Source: Acidobacteriota bacterium (GTDB lineage: Bacteria > Acidobacteriota > Thermoanaerobaculia > Multivoradales > Multivoraceae). Taken from it: a stretch of 64,000 nucleotides of DNA. How positions within the stretch are numbered: position 1 is the first letter of the stretch; every line of letters begins with the position of its first letter. Made by a program: the position numbers and the translations under genes. The notes beneath the pieces were generated by a model. That model saw only the letters and a list, made by a program, of their open reading frames with translations, was not told the DNA's origin and did not search any database. This document shows, piece by piece, positions 38,232 through 47,876 of the stretch. The stretch lies in the NCBI GenBank assembly GCA_029263415.1, contig JAJCXN010000056.1:62001-126000 (forward strand), in the 5' to 3' direction.

Positions 38232-39720
38232 CCATCCCATCGACCCCGGTAGGCAGCCAGGTCGCATCGACCGGTGCTCCTGCATCGACCAACGCACGCG
38301 CAGTGCGCAGGTGATCTGAGCCCGGCGAAACAAACGCCTTCGCTCCATGGATGCAGGCACTCAGCGGGGTGCCGCCAAACCGATTGCGCCGCGAGAGCGG
38401 TGGGTCGGAGTCGCGCTCCAAAAGAAGCTCGACTACCTCAGCCCAGCCTCGAAAGCTGGCGCGATCGATCGCCGTCGAATCCTCGGGGCCGGGTACGTGC
38501 GGGTCAAGACCCAGGTCGAGAAACCGACGAACGGTACCCAATCTTCCGTTCCATGCAGCGATCGGCAGCAGCTCACGATCCTCATCTGCGAGTCCTGCAA
38601 CGATGCCCATGACGTCGCAACTGAGATCGAGTCGCTCGAGCACATCATCGTCCTCGCACCAACACCCAGTCAACAAACGTGTGACTTCGTCGCTGTTCTT
38701 CATCAAGACGCGGTATGCCTCGTGGTGCCCCCGCTGCTTCGCGATGTCGTGCGGTGTTGCGTCGAAACCCAGAGTCCATTGAAGAATCGTTCCACCCCAA
38801 TCATCCGACACTGCCACATAAGGATCACGCCCGATACGACGGGTAGCCGCGGCAGGGTCTTCCTTGAGCGCACGAGCAACAAGGTGCACATCACCGAGCG
38901 CCGCAGCAAGAAACACGTTGCACGAGGCGCCGCGAGCGATCAAAAACCGAGGCACTTCGGTCCCAGCAACTATCAAGTGCTCGGCAGCAGTCGAGCCATG
39001 GTCAATGCAACGGGCGTCGATCTCGGCACCTCGTTCCAGCAACAAGGCCGCTGTCTCCACAGTCCTCGCGTAGTGCAACGCACGCTTGCCGTCACCAAAG
39101 GGACGATGCACCAGATCCGGATCTGACGCGAGCATCGCCTCGATCTTTGAAGTCCAACCCAACCCGGCCGCTACCCCAAGATCGACCTGCGCGCCATGGT
39201 CCATGAGCCACCGAGCCTGTGCCTCGTCCACGTCATCGAGCACACCGAAACCGCCCGCCCACCAATCACTACGTGCATTGATGTCCGCTCCAGCTTCAAG
39301 CAGCACTTCAAGTATCGCCCGGTGATTCTTCTGTTGCACAACAGCTGGGCAATCGAAGTGAAAGAGTGGCGCGTCGATATGGGGCCGCACTAGGTCTAGC
39401 TGGCGCGCGAATAGCTCACTGAGACCTTTGGCATCGCCAGCGAAGACCAGCTCAACGAAGCGCTTGATCGGCTCAGATACCGAGGTCAAGACGCGAGCTT
39501 CAAGCGCTCCCCAACTCAGGGCCTGGTTCTCTCGGGCGATGATCAGGCGGGCCGCCTGGAGCGACCACTGACCTTCGCTTGTTCGCTCTTGCGCAGTAGG
39601 GCTTCTCTTCGGGAAGCTCTCCACGAATCGTAGCGCCGCACTCGGCGCACCGAGAGCTGCGCTCGCCCGAAGCGTCTCGGCGTCCCTCAGGTAGTCCGCG
39701 AGATCGCCTTCGGTTCTCAC
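38194..39720 (-). CDS. Ankyrin-repeat protein
   Basis: Repeats such as ILEVLLEAGADINARSDWWAG, AALLLERGAEIDAR, VVELLLERDSDPPLSRRNRFGGTPLSACI. Confidence 0.85.
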   Translation of the reverse strand: MRTEGDLADYLRDAETLRASAALGAPSAALRFVESFPKRSPTAQERTSEGQWSLQAARLIIARENQALSWGALEARVLTSVSEPIKRFVELVFAGDAKGLSELFARQLDLVRPHIDAPLFHFDCPAVVQQKNHRAILEVLLEAGADINARSDWWAGGFGVLDDVDEAQARWLMDHGAQVDLGVAAGLGWTSKIEAMLASDPDLVHRPFGDGKRALHYARTVETAALLLERGAEIDARCIDHGSTAAEHLIVAGTEVPRFLIARGASCNVFLAAALGDVHLVARALKEDPAAATRRIGRDPYVAVSDDWGGTILQWTLGFDATPHDIAKQRGHHEAYRVLMKNSDEVTRLLTGCWCEDDDVLERLDLSCDVMGIVAGLADEDRELLPIAAWNGRLGTVRRFLDLGLDPHVPGPEDSTAIDRASFRGWAEVVELLLERDSDPPLSRRNRFGGTPLSACIHGAKAFVSPGSDHLRTARALVDAGAPVDATWLPTGVDGMDEILAAGLDRAS

Positions 39721-39726
39721 GGTCGG

Positions 39727-40458
39727 CTAGCTCTGTGGAAAGAGATCGCCAGCAAGCTCCTTCAGCAGAGCCAGCCGCCTTGACTCATCAACGCCTAGCA
39801 ATTCAGCCAAGTCCGCAAGCCACTGGAGCTCCTTGGCCTTGAGCTCACCGTCAGCGCGTAGCACCAAAACCGCAAACTCGAGCAGCGTCTCGGGATCCTC
39901 GCCCTCCGGCAACATCCCGGCCAGCTCTGCTGCTGCCGCTGGGATCACCAGGTCACGACGAATCTGAGACTGCTGTTGATCCGTCAATCCTGAGTCCGAA
40001 AGGTGCTCCTGAATCGCTGCTTTCTCCCTAGGATCTAGCATGCCGTCCGAAAGAGCGGCGGCTACCATAGTGCGCACAATCGCGTACAACAGTTCTTGGG
40101 ACTGGGCTTTGTCTTCTTTAGGTAGCGGCGGCACTTCGCTTGTTGCCGGAGCCATCGGCACTGGCACAGGAGGCAGCCCTGGCAGCCCTGCTGCACCGGC
40201 CGTGGGTAGCGGTGGCAAATGACTTGCCGCGGGCACTCCACCACTTGCAGTCGGGCTGCTGACGCTGCCGACACCGGCCGAGCGCAGAAAGGAGCCAGTA
40301 CCGGCACCCTGAGACTTTTGTGAGAGCATCCCGCCGGCCAATGCCGCGCCACCCATCATCAATAGTCGTTTCGACCCGATTCGTCTGATCAGTCGGGTTG
40401 CGTTGAACCCTGTCTCGCGCCGGACCAACTCACCAACCATCGAATCAAGAAAGCCCAT
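39727..40458 (-). CDS. DUF533/TerB-like protein (start set at MGFLDSMV)
   Basis: N-terminal helix and Gly/Ala segment, C-terminal TerB-like ALSDGMLDPREKAAIQEHL...LRADGELKAKELQWLADLAELLGV. Confidence 0.75.
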   Translation of the reverse strand: MGFLDSMVGELVRRETGFNATRLIRRIGSKRLLMMGGAALAGGMLSQKSQGAGTGSFLRSAGVGSVSSPTASGGVPAASHLPPLPTAGAAGLPGLPPVPVPMAPATSEVPPLPKEDKAQSQELLYAIVRTMVAAALSDGMLDPREKAAIQEHLSDSGLTDQQQSQIRRDLVIPAAAAELAGMLPEGEDPETLLEFAVLVLRADGELKAKELQWLADLAELLGVDESRRLALLKELAGDLFPQS

Positions 40459-40653
40459 GACCCCAATTTCCTCCACTAAATGAACGATTCTGGAACGAGT
40501 GCAACCCCGGTTCACCGGTGATGAGGCAACCCGCAGTCGCCTTGCCAGTATATGGGGGGTGCCCTCCACCGTGCCTCAATAGCGCTTACGCGAACCAGCC
40601 CCCATCGATTCCACTCTCCTCCCTTGGCAGCGCAAACTAGTGACGCAAAGGTC

Positions 40654-42984
40654 CTAGCAGCGCCACTGTCCTTCGCCTTCCAACAGATCGGCCTGCGAGT
40701 CTGGACCCACCTCTTCGATCGGCTTGGCCGAGTAGTTGCCCTCGCCGTCCATCACGCGCAAGTTGGCACGGTCTGCCAGATGCCGGAACAGAACGTCATC
40801 GCGAAGGCCTACAAGCAGCTGCTCATCTCTGACAGGGAACAGCACCTCGACCCTTCGATTTAGATTCCTAGGCATGAGATCAGCACTTCCCAGCCACAGT
40901 TCCTGATCACCACCATTACGGAAGTAGTACATCCTGGTGTGCTCCAAGAATCGGCCGACGATCGTGGTCACCCGAATTGTCTCACTCAGTGCAGCCACAC
41001 CCGGCCGCAAGCAGCAGATCCCTCTGACCTGGAGATCGATCTCGACTCCTGCCGAAGATGCGGCGTACAACGCCTCGATGCACTCTTGATCCACCAGCGA
41101 ATTCATCTTGAAGGCTAAGTATCCAGTGCCGGTCTGCCGATGGCTCTCGACCTCGCGCTCGATCCGTTTCACTATCTGCTCTCGAAGATCTCCAGGAGCT
41201 ACCAACAGGTGGCCATAGTCGCTCCTGCGTGAGTACCCAGTGAGGGCATTGAATAGGTTGCCGACGTCTCGACCGATTTCAGCGTTGCTGGTGAAGTATC
41301 CAATGTCGCTGTAGACCCTCGCATTCACCGGATTGTAGTTACCGGTGAACAGGTGCACGTAGGTTCTAACCCCGCTCTCCTCCCGGCGCACCACCAACGA
41401 CATCTTCGCGTGGGTCTTGAGCCCAACCAACCCGTAGGTCACATGGACTCCCGCTTTCTCCAAGGCGCGAGCCCAGACAATGTTGTTCTCTTCGTCAAAC
41501 CGCGCCTTTAGCTCGACCAAGGCGGACACTTGCTTGCCGTTCTCCCGCGCCTCCATCAATGCCTGAACGATCGGCGAGTTGCTACCCACGCGATAGAGCG
41601 TCTGCTTGATCGCAACTACCTTCGGATCAGTAGCAGCTGAACGCAGAAAATCGACCACCGGACTGAAGCTGTCGTAGGGGTGATAGAGGGCAAAGTCCTT
41701 GTTGGAGATCTGCTCGAACAAGCCGTCCTCAGTCAGGTCTTTTCGCGAGTGCGGCTGAAAGGGCGCAGCCTTCAGCGCCGGCATATCGAGGTCCGCAAGC
41801 TCGGACAGTTTGACGTAGCCTAAGAGACCATCGCTCACATAGACCTGATAAGGCTCCAGCCCGAGGTGCCCTAAGAGCGCATCCCTAAGATCATCCGGCA
41901 TGCCAGCTTCTACCTCAAGCCTTACCAGCGAGCCGAAATGGCGCTGCCCCACCACCTCCGCCATCGCAGTCAGTAGGTCGGAGGCCTCGTCGTCTTCGAT
42001 ATCGAAGTCTGCATCGCGAGTTACACGAAACGCGTGGACGCCCCGAATTTCGAGTCCCGGAAACAGCATGTCCAGATTCGCAGCGACCAACTGCTCAAGC
42101 GGGACGAACCGCTGAGACTCATCGCCGCTGAGCCCATCGTCCGGAGAGTCCTTCTTGCGCGGCACTCGCACGAAGCGGTCGATCGTCGCCGGCACCTTGA
42201 CTCGACCGAAGCGTTCTCCAACCTCCTCGTCGTAGACCAAGACGGCGAGATTGAGGCTGAGGTTCGAGATGTGAGGAAACGGGTGCCCTGGATCAAATGC
42301 CATCGGCGTGAGCACCGGAAAGATCTCGGCCGAGAACAACTCTCGCAGCCGATGCTTCGATCCTTTGCCGAGATCCGAATAGTCCTCGACCTTAACCCCG
42401 GCCTCGCGTAAGGCCGGACGAAGATCGTTGGTCCAACACGTCTCGGCTTCCTTGATCTCGGCCCTGACGTAGCGGCGAATCGCGACCAGCTGCTCGCGCG
42501 GCGTCATGCCGTCCGGCGGCGCCTCAACCACTCCTGCGGCATGCTGGTTGCGCAGACCAGATACCCGGATCATGAAGAACTCGTCTAGGTTGCTGGCATA
42601 GATCGACAAGAATCGCACCCGATCGAGCACCGGACGACTCGAATCTAGCGCTTCCTCGAGAACCCGCGTATTGAACCGCAGCCAAGAGAGTTCACGATTG
42701 ATGAAACGCTCGGCACCAACAGGTGCGGTGGCCTCAACCTTGTCTGCTTCACCCTCACCGGCCACAGTCTCAAGAAGCTCAGTCCCAGCCGGTTCAGTCC
42801 CAGCCAGCCCAGTCCCAGCCAGCTCAGTCCCAGCCAGCTCAGTCCCAGTGACAGCCCCACCATGCGCGACCCCCTCTAGCTGAGCCCCATCAACTTCAGC
42901 GGGCTCGTAGACCTCAGCAGTTGAGGCCCAATCGGGATCTGGCGCGTTCGCGTTTCTCGCAAGGCCGTCGTCGGAGCCGTTCAT
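40654..42984 (-). CDS. ppk1: Polyphosphate kinase 1 with repeat-containing N-terminal extension
   Basis: FINRELSWLRFNTRVLEEA, YASNLDEFFMIRVSGL, HPYDSFSPVVDFLRSAATDP, HAKMSLVVRRE, HLFTGNYNPVNARVYSDIGYFT. Confidence 0.96.
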   Translation of the reverse strand: MNGSDDGLARNANAPDPDWASTAEVYEPAEVDGAQLEGVAHGGAVTGTELAGTELAGTGLAGTEPAGTELLETVAGEGEADKVEATAPVGAERFINRELSWLRFNTRVLEEALDSSRPVLDRVRFLSIYASNLDEFFMIRVSGLRNQHAAGVVEAPPDGMTPREQLVAIRRYVRAEIKEAETCWTNDLRPALREAGVKVEDYSDLGKGSKHRLRELFSAEIFPVLTPMAFDPGHPFPHISNLSLNLAVLVYDEEVGERFGRVKVPATIDRFVRVPRKKDSPDDGLSGDESQRFVPLEQLVAANLDMLFPGLEIRGVHAFRVTRDADFDIEDDEASDLLTAMAEVVGQRHFGSLVRLEVEAGMPDDLRDALLGHLGLEPYQVYVSDGLLGYVKLSELADLDMPALKAAPFQPHSRKDLTEDGLFEQISNKDFALYHPYDSFSPVVDFLRSAATDPKVVAIKQTLYRVGSNSPIVQALMEARENGKQVSALVELKARFDEENNIVWARALEKAGVHVTYGLVGLKTHAKMSLVVRREESGVRTYVHLFTGNYNPVNARVYSDIGYFTSNAEIGRDVGNLFNALTGYSRRSDYGHLLVAPGDLREQIVKRIEREVESHRQTGTGYLAFKMNSLVDQECIEALYAASSAGVEIDLQVRGICCLRPGVAALSETIRVTTIVGRFLEHTRMYYFRNGGDQELWLGSADLMPRNLNRRVEVLFPVRDEQLLVGLRDDVLFRHLADRANLRVMDGEGNYSAKPIEEVGPDSQADLLEGEGQWRC
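42781..42855 (-). repeat. In-frame 15-bp tandem repeat x5 in the ppk1 N-terminal extension
   Basis: agtcccagcc(ggttc/agccc/agctc/agctc) plus agtcccagtgacagc; encodes GTELA-type pentapeptides. Confidence 0.97.
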
Positions 42985-43142
42985 TGCCGATGTCCTGAAG
43001 TTGGTGTGCTGGAATGCAAAGCATGCGAGATTCGCCCGCTGAGGCAATCGGTAAAGCTACCAGACCGCAGGCAAGTCCTGTATAAAGAACACTTACGCGC
43101 GGCCGACCATTTTTCATCCTTCTCTACGAGGTCCCCTACCCC

Positions 43143-43658
43143 ATGTTCGAACTCATGATCATGCGTCACGCAAAATCTGACTGGGACGCTGGCTCCGCCA
43201 ATGACCATGAGCGGCCACTGTCAAAACGGGGTTCCAGGGCAGCACAGAAGATGGGCGACTTCCTGGCGAAGGCGGGTCGTGTGCCGGACATCGCGTTGTC
43301 GTCAACCGCCATGCGCGCCCACAGCACCGCGCAAACAGTTCTAAGAAGCGCAGCTGCTGCCGGCCATGAGGTTCCAAAGCTCTCCAAGCACTCTGAACTC
43401 TACGGTGCAAGCGTCGACGAATGGCTGTTGTGCGTTAGCAGTGCGCTCTTTCAGCGGGAACCAACACGGGTTCTGGTCGCCGGGCACGAGCCGACCTGTT
43501 CGAGCGTTCTTCGAGTGCTCACCGGGACCAATGCGCGGTTCCCAACAGGCACCGTCGCAACTGTCCGTGTGGAAGACCCGAGGCAACTGGCGGTGCCGGA
43601 ATCGCACCGGGCCCCTTGTTTGCTCGAGGCCCTCGTTATCCCGCGCCTTCTCGACTGA
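43143..43658 (+). CDS. SixA-like histidine phosphatase
   Basis: ELMIMRHAKSDWDAG (RHA), SSTAMRAHSTAQTV, VAGHEPTCSSVL. Confidence 0.9.
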   Translation: MFELMIMRHAKSDWDAGSANDHERPLSKRGSRAAQKMGDFLAKAGRVPDIALSSTAMRAHSTAQTVLRSAAAAGHEVPKLSKHSELYGASVDEWLLCVSSALFQREPTRVLVAGHEPTCSSVLRVLTGTNARFPTGTVATVRVEDPRQLAVPESHRAPCLLEALVIPRLLD

Positions 43659-43672
43659 GGCAGCCTGAGCCC

Positions 43673-45877
43673 TTAGGTCGATCGACGCCTCACCGCAACC
43701 AGTGTTACATCATCAGATGGTGGCGCGCCTCCAGTTGCGGCCTCTAGCGACTGCCGCAGGCAATCAACCAGGTGCGCCGGACCGCCAGCACTAGATTCCA
43801 CGACCAGCTCGACCAAGCGTTCATAGCCGATCGGTTCACCGCCTGCATCGGCCTGCTCAGGCAATCCATCGGACAGCAAGACGATCGTGTCACCGGGCTC
43901 GAAATCGTGTTCGAACTCACTGTATTCGACCCTCGACATCGCACCAAGAGGAACCGCATGGCACACCACTTCCTCTACCTCACCCGACGGACGCAGGCGG
44001 TATGCGGGCGGCATCCCTGCCGAAGCAAAGGTCAAGCGATGCCGCCGCCGATCAAGCCGCAGCAACAGCAACGACATCGCCATTCGCTCTAGGCTCATGC
44101 TGCGCAGTGGACCTGCGGCTTCGTTCAAGAACGTGGCCAAACCAGTCCGAGCACCAGCGGTCAAGAACAGGGTGCGAATCACAGTGACCAGAGTCGCGGC
44201 CCGCGCTCCATGCCCGGTGGCATCTCCCAGAGCAATGGTCAAATAGTCATCGTCTAGGCTGAAATCGTAGTAGTCGCCGCCGACCTCGGTCGCGGTGCGG
44301 TGGTAGACCGCCAATTCGAACTCTTCGAGATCCGGAACTTGATCAGGCAGCATCGCTAGCTGAAACTTTCGCGCTTCTTCGAGTTCCGATCCCCGGCGCC
44401 GATTCTCCGACTCGAGAAGAGTACGCTCGACCTCTTTTCGTTGGTTCTCAAGTTCTTGCTCTACCAGCTGCTGCTGATTGCTCTCGAGTCGCGAGGCCAT
44501 ACGATTGAAGGTCAGTGCCAGGTGCCCGAGTTCATCGCGACCGCGCACCGGAGCCCGGGCGCCTAGGTCGCCTCCAGCAAGCTTCTCTGCCTCCGCCGAC
44601 AAGCTGCTGATGCGCTGGGTGAGGCGCGAAGACAGAGGCAGAATGCCGACCAGTGAAAAGCCAATCATCCCGAAACCCAGTAGCAGATTGCGGCCGGTCC
44701 GATTCCGAATATCAGTGAACGACGCATCATACGGACGCGCGATTCCGAAGGTCAGCTCTGAGGAAACATCGAGCTGGTGGGCGATCAACCAGCCTTCGCG
44801 ACGAATCAGCACCGGCTCCTCGCTCGTACTAGCCAGATCTTGCGGTTCGTCGAAAAGCACCATCAGTTGATCGAAGCTCTCGGTGGCGACCGTATAGACG
44901 TTGTTCTCAGCGTCCACCGCGAACGGGATCTCGTCGCCGTTGTGTTCGATCCCTCTCAACACTCCGTTGATGAACTGGCTTACGTCGAGTTCAGGAACTA
45001 GTGAGGAAGGCCCGCGTTCAGCATGACCCATCGCGTCGCCCAGGATTCGCTGGACGTGCCGTCTCTTCCGAGCGAGCTCCGCCGTCTCGAGCCCCAGGCG
45101 CGCCAAGGCCCCCAGATTCCCTGTCTTCGCAAGGCGTTCCATCTCACGGCTGCGCTCGGCCAGCTTGCTCGACAGGCCGTCGAGATGTTGCTGCGCCGCT
45201 TCGCGCGATGCGCCCTCGATGACTCGGGCGTTTGGAACAAACATCGGCCACGTCGACCAACGGTCGGAGTCGGTCCGAACTCGGAACGGACTTCGAGGAT
45301 CACCCGACGGACTGCCGGAGCGAACTCGACGCGACTCATCGCCCTCAGCGTCCCGCTCGACTTTGAAGACCATTCCGTCGAACCGCGCCATCTTTTCAAC
45401 GAACCGGCGGCGCAGTTCTTCCTTGTCCAGCAGTGGCTCGCCCGGCTTGTCGAAGCTAGGCCCAATCTCACCAGGCACAACAGGCGGCGGTGGCGGAATC
45501 TCAGCAACCAGGTCGTCGAGATTGGTCTCGACCGTCCACTCAGCCTCTGCCGTCTGGTCGAAGCGCCAACCCTGAATTGCCGAGGCTACTGACCCCATGT
45601 CGACCATTGCTGCCTCAATGGCCTCCTCGACCGCCTGCACCTCCATGCCCATCTCTGGTTCAGAGAGCTTCTGGTCAAGACCTGAGAGCCCGCGACGCAG
45701 GTCCTCGCTGGCTACCTCCATGTTCTCTTCGAGGCGCTCCGTGAGTTGACGCGCCTCGGTCTCGAGCAGCGACCTTAGGGCCGCCACGTTGGTCCAATAG
45801 GAATAGCCCACCACCCCGGTCAACGGGACAATCGCGAGCAGGAGGAAGGCAAGGATCAGTTGGGTACGTAGGCGCAT
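43673..45877 (-). CDS. Membrane receptor with HAMP domain and SpoIIE/PP2C-type phosphatase domain
   Basis: N-terminal TM, second TM, HAMP-like LSAEAEKLAGGDLGARAPVRGRDELGHLALTFN, GGDYYDFSLDDDYLTIALGDATGHGARAA, LLSDGLPEQAD. Confidence 0.9.
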   Translation of the reverse strand: MRLRTQLILAFLLLAIVPLTGVVGYSYWTNVAALRSLLETEARQLTERLEENMEVASEDLRRGLSGLDQKLSEPEMGMEVQAVEEAIEAAMVDMGSVASAIQGWRFDQTAEAEWTVETNLDDLVAEIPPPPPVVPGEIGPSFDKPGEPLLDKEELRRRFVEKMARFDGMVFKVERDAEGDESRRVRSGSPSGDPRSPFRVRTDSDRWSTWPMFVPNARVIEGASREAAQQHLDGLSSKLAERSREMERLAKTGNLGALARLGLETAELARKRRHVQRILGDAMGHAERGPSSLVPELDVSQFINGVLRGIEHNGDEIPFAVDAENNVYTVATESFDQLMVLFDEPQDLASTSEEPVLIRREGWLIAHQLDVSSELTFGIARPYDASFTDIRNRTGRNLLLGFGMIGFSLVGILPLSSRLTQRISSLSAEAEKLAGGDLGARAPVRGRDELGHLALTFNRMASRLESNQQQLVEQELENQRKEVERTLLESENRRRGSELEEARKFQLAMLPDQVPDLEEFELAVYHRTATEVGGDYYDFSLDDDYLTIALGDATGHGARAATLVTVIRTLFLTAGARTGLATFLNEAAGPLRSMSLERMAMSLLLLRLDRRRHRLTFASAGMPPAYRLRPSGEVEEVVCHAVPLGAMSRVEYSEFEHDFEPGDTIVLLSDGLPEQADAGGEPIGYERLVELVVESSAGGPAHLVDCLRQSLEAATGGAPPSDDVTLVAVRRRST

Positions 45878-46001
45878 GAATACTTGGAGTTGGTCGACTG
45901 TTGATACAACGCACGGTCCATCGGAAAGTTCAAAGGCAGAGCCAGCTTTCGTTCGATCCGAAACAGCGACAACCTGGGACTAAGCCCTGTCGTCGGGATT
46001 C

Positions 46002-46517
46002 CTACCAAGCTCGCGCACTCAACACTTCATTGATGGTTTCGGGTCTGACCACGTCAACGCCCAAAGTACCGGAATGCGCCAGCGTCTCTGAGTCGCTGGT
46101 AACCAACACCGCTCCGCTGCGTTCCGCGAGCGCGAAGAAGTGGCGATCCGCGGTCATCGTAGCGGCAAAGTCTTTTGACGCGGAGCTCGATTCTTGGGTG
46201 AGTGCACCGACCGGACTGTCATCGACGGTCGCCAGAATCTCCAAAGCGTTCATCCAGCGCAGCGCATCGGCCCCACTCCAGCGCCCCTGATCTTGAGCAT
46301 CTGGATCCTCGAGCGAAGCGGCCAGCGAGGCTCTTACGGGCTCATCGAGGACTAGCTCAACCGAACGCTTTGAGATGTGATCGAGCAGGGTCGCGCAACC
46401 GCCTCTTGGATCCAGCAGGGCACCGATCAGCACAGTCGGATCGACCACGATCTTCAGGGTTTTGCTCGACAAGTTGTTCACGCCCGGACTCCACTGGGTA
46501 CGGTAGTTGTTGAGCAC
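46002..46517 (-). CDS. PIN-domain protein, putative toxin
   Basis: KIVVDPTVLIGALLDPRGG and ADRHFFALAERSGAVLVTSDSETL; directly downstream of a Phd-like ORF. Confidence 0.7.
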   Translation of the reverse strand: MLNNYRTQWSPGVNNLSSKTLKIVVDPTVLIGALLDPRGGCATLLDHISKRSVELVLDEPVRASLAASLEDPDAQDQGRWSGADALRWMNALEILATVDDSPVGALTQESSSASKDFAATMTADRHFFALAERSGAVLVTSDSETLAHSGTLGVDVVRPETINEVLSARAW

Positions 46518-46550
46518 GGCTCGGAATCAAGTCCCAAGCGAAACTGGAGC

Positions 46551-46829
46551 TCAGGTCCGGCGCTTTGGCTCTGTAAGAGTTCTACGCTTGGTGCGTCTGG
46601 CCAGTTCAAGAACCTGGGCGGCCGTCAGCTTGCGCTGGTCTCTCTCAAGAATGGCACGAATCTCCATTTCTGCAGCCTTTTCGAGCCGTTGATACTTCGA
46701 ATAGGGCATGAGCGCCGCCAACGGACGGCCGCGCCGCTCGATTACGAACTGATCACTCTGATCTTCGACACGGTCCAAAACCGTACCGAGATGCTGGCGA
46801 AGATCGCCGGGTTTAATGGTCTCTGACAT
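46551..46829 (-). CDS. Phd/YefM-family antitoxin
   Basis: SETIKPGDLRQHLGTVLDRVEDQSDQFVIERRGRPLAALMPYSKYQRLE. Confidence 0.8.
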   Translation of the reverse strand: MSETIKPGDLRQHLGTVLDRVEDQSDQFVIERRGRPLAALMPYSKYQRLEKAAEMEIRAILERDQRKLTAAQVLELARRTKRRTLTEPKRRT

Positions 46830-46928
46830 GACTATCGGCTCCGCGCACAAGGCGGCTGAAAGAATGGAGGGCCGATAAGTGTAGCGGAATGAGTGGTTTG
46901 GCGTAAAGGCAGCTTCTCTAAGAGACCG

Positions 46929-47876
46929 CTATTCCTTGGCCTCGCGAGGGACTCGCGAGCCTTCTTGGCGGTGCGGTTGGCCGTCCTTGCGCCGCCCAGA
47001 AAGAGCAGTGACTACCCCATGAAACGTCTTGACCTCCTGGCGGGTCGGAATCGCTCGGCTGAGATGGGCCCTCAGATTGAGGATCATGCCGTCTCGCTTC
47101 TCCGGCACCCTGAAGAACCGCGCAGTATCTAGCTCCTGCTCCAAATGCTCAAATAGCTGGATAAGCTCTCCGGCCGTTGCCGGCTCCTCAAGCGCTGCGG
47201 TGCGGCGCTCCAGCCTACGACGGCGAGGATGCACCGCGCGCTCCAAAGGCCGCGTCCCTACTCCCTCGACTTCAAAGGCTGGTCCTTCGTTCTCGAACAA
47301 CACGCTCTCGCTCAGTCCCGATCGGTGCCATTCCCAGGCCACTAGCATCACAGCCTGCGCCAGGTTCAACGACTTACAGGCATCACTCAACGGCACTTCG
47401 AGGACCCGCGTCGCAAGGACCAGGTCGGGATTCTCGAGTCCGGTTCGCTCAGGCCCGAACAACACGCCGCAGGTTGCTCCGGAAGCTGTGGCCTCGCGCA
47501 GCTGCTCTGCAGCCACGACTGGGCCGACCACCGGCTTGGCCAGGTCTCGCCCGCGCCCGGTGGTCGCGAACACCAACTGAAGATCGGCGATCGCGTCTTC
47601 CGTGCGCTCGAAGACCCGAGCACCATCAACCACCGAGACGGCGCTGGTTGCGGCATTCCTTGCCTCGGTGTTGGGCCAGCCGTCACGAGGGCGCACTAGC
47701 CGCAAGTCGGTCAGCCCACAGTTGAGCATCGCCCTCGCGCATGCTCCAATATTGAAACCAAGCTGTGGATCAACCAAAATGATCGCAGGAGTCGAGCCAC
47801 ACGCCTGCTCTTCATCGCCCTTTGGTTCGGCGATCTCGCCGGTCACAGTTGCGGCCCATCCGCATCGCCAAGCCAC
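46929..47876 (-). CDS. trmJ: SpoU/TrmJ-type RNA methyltransferase
   Basis: IILVDPQLGFNIGACARAMLNCGLTDLRLVRPRDGWPN, GVLFGPERTGLENPDL, LNLAQAVMLVAWEW. Confidence 0.88.
   Translation of the reverse strand: MAWRCGWAATVTGEIAEPKGDEEQACGSTPAIILVDPQLGFNIGACARAMLNCGLTDLRLVRPRDGWPNTEARNAATSAVSVVDGARVFERTEDAIADLQLVFATTGRGRDLAKPVVGPVVAAEQLREATASGATCGVLFGPERTGLENPDLVLATRVLEVPLSDACKSLNLAQAVMLVAWEWHRSGLSESVLFENEGPAFEVEGVGTRPLERAVHPRRRRLERRTAALEEPATAGELIQLFEHLEQELDTARFFRVPEKRDGMILNLRAHLSRAIPTRQEVKTFHGVVTALSGRRKDGQPHRQEGSRVPREAKE

Noticed and set aside
38347-39126. 259-aa + strand ORF antisense to the ankyrin gene
   Set aside because: Antisense frame of a well-supported repeat protein; no recognisable domain.
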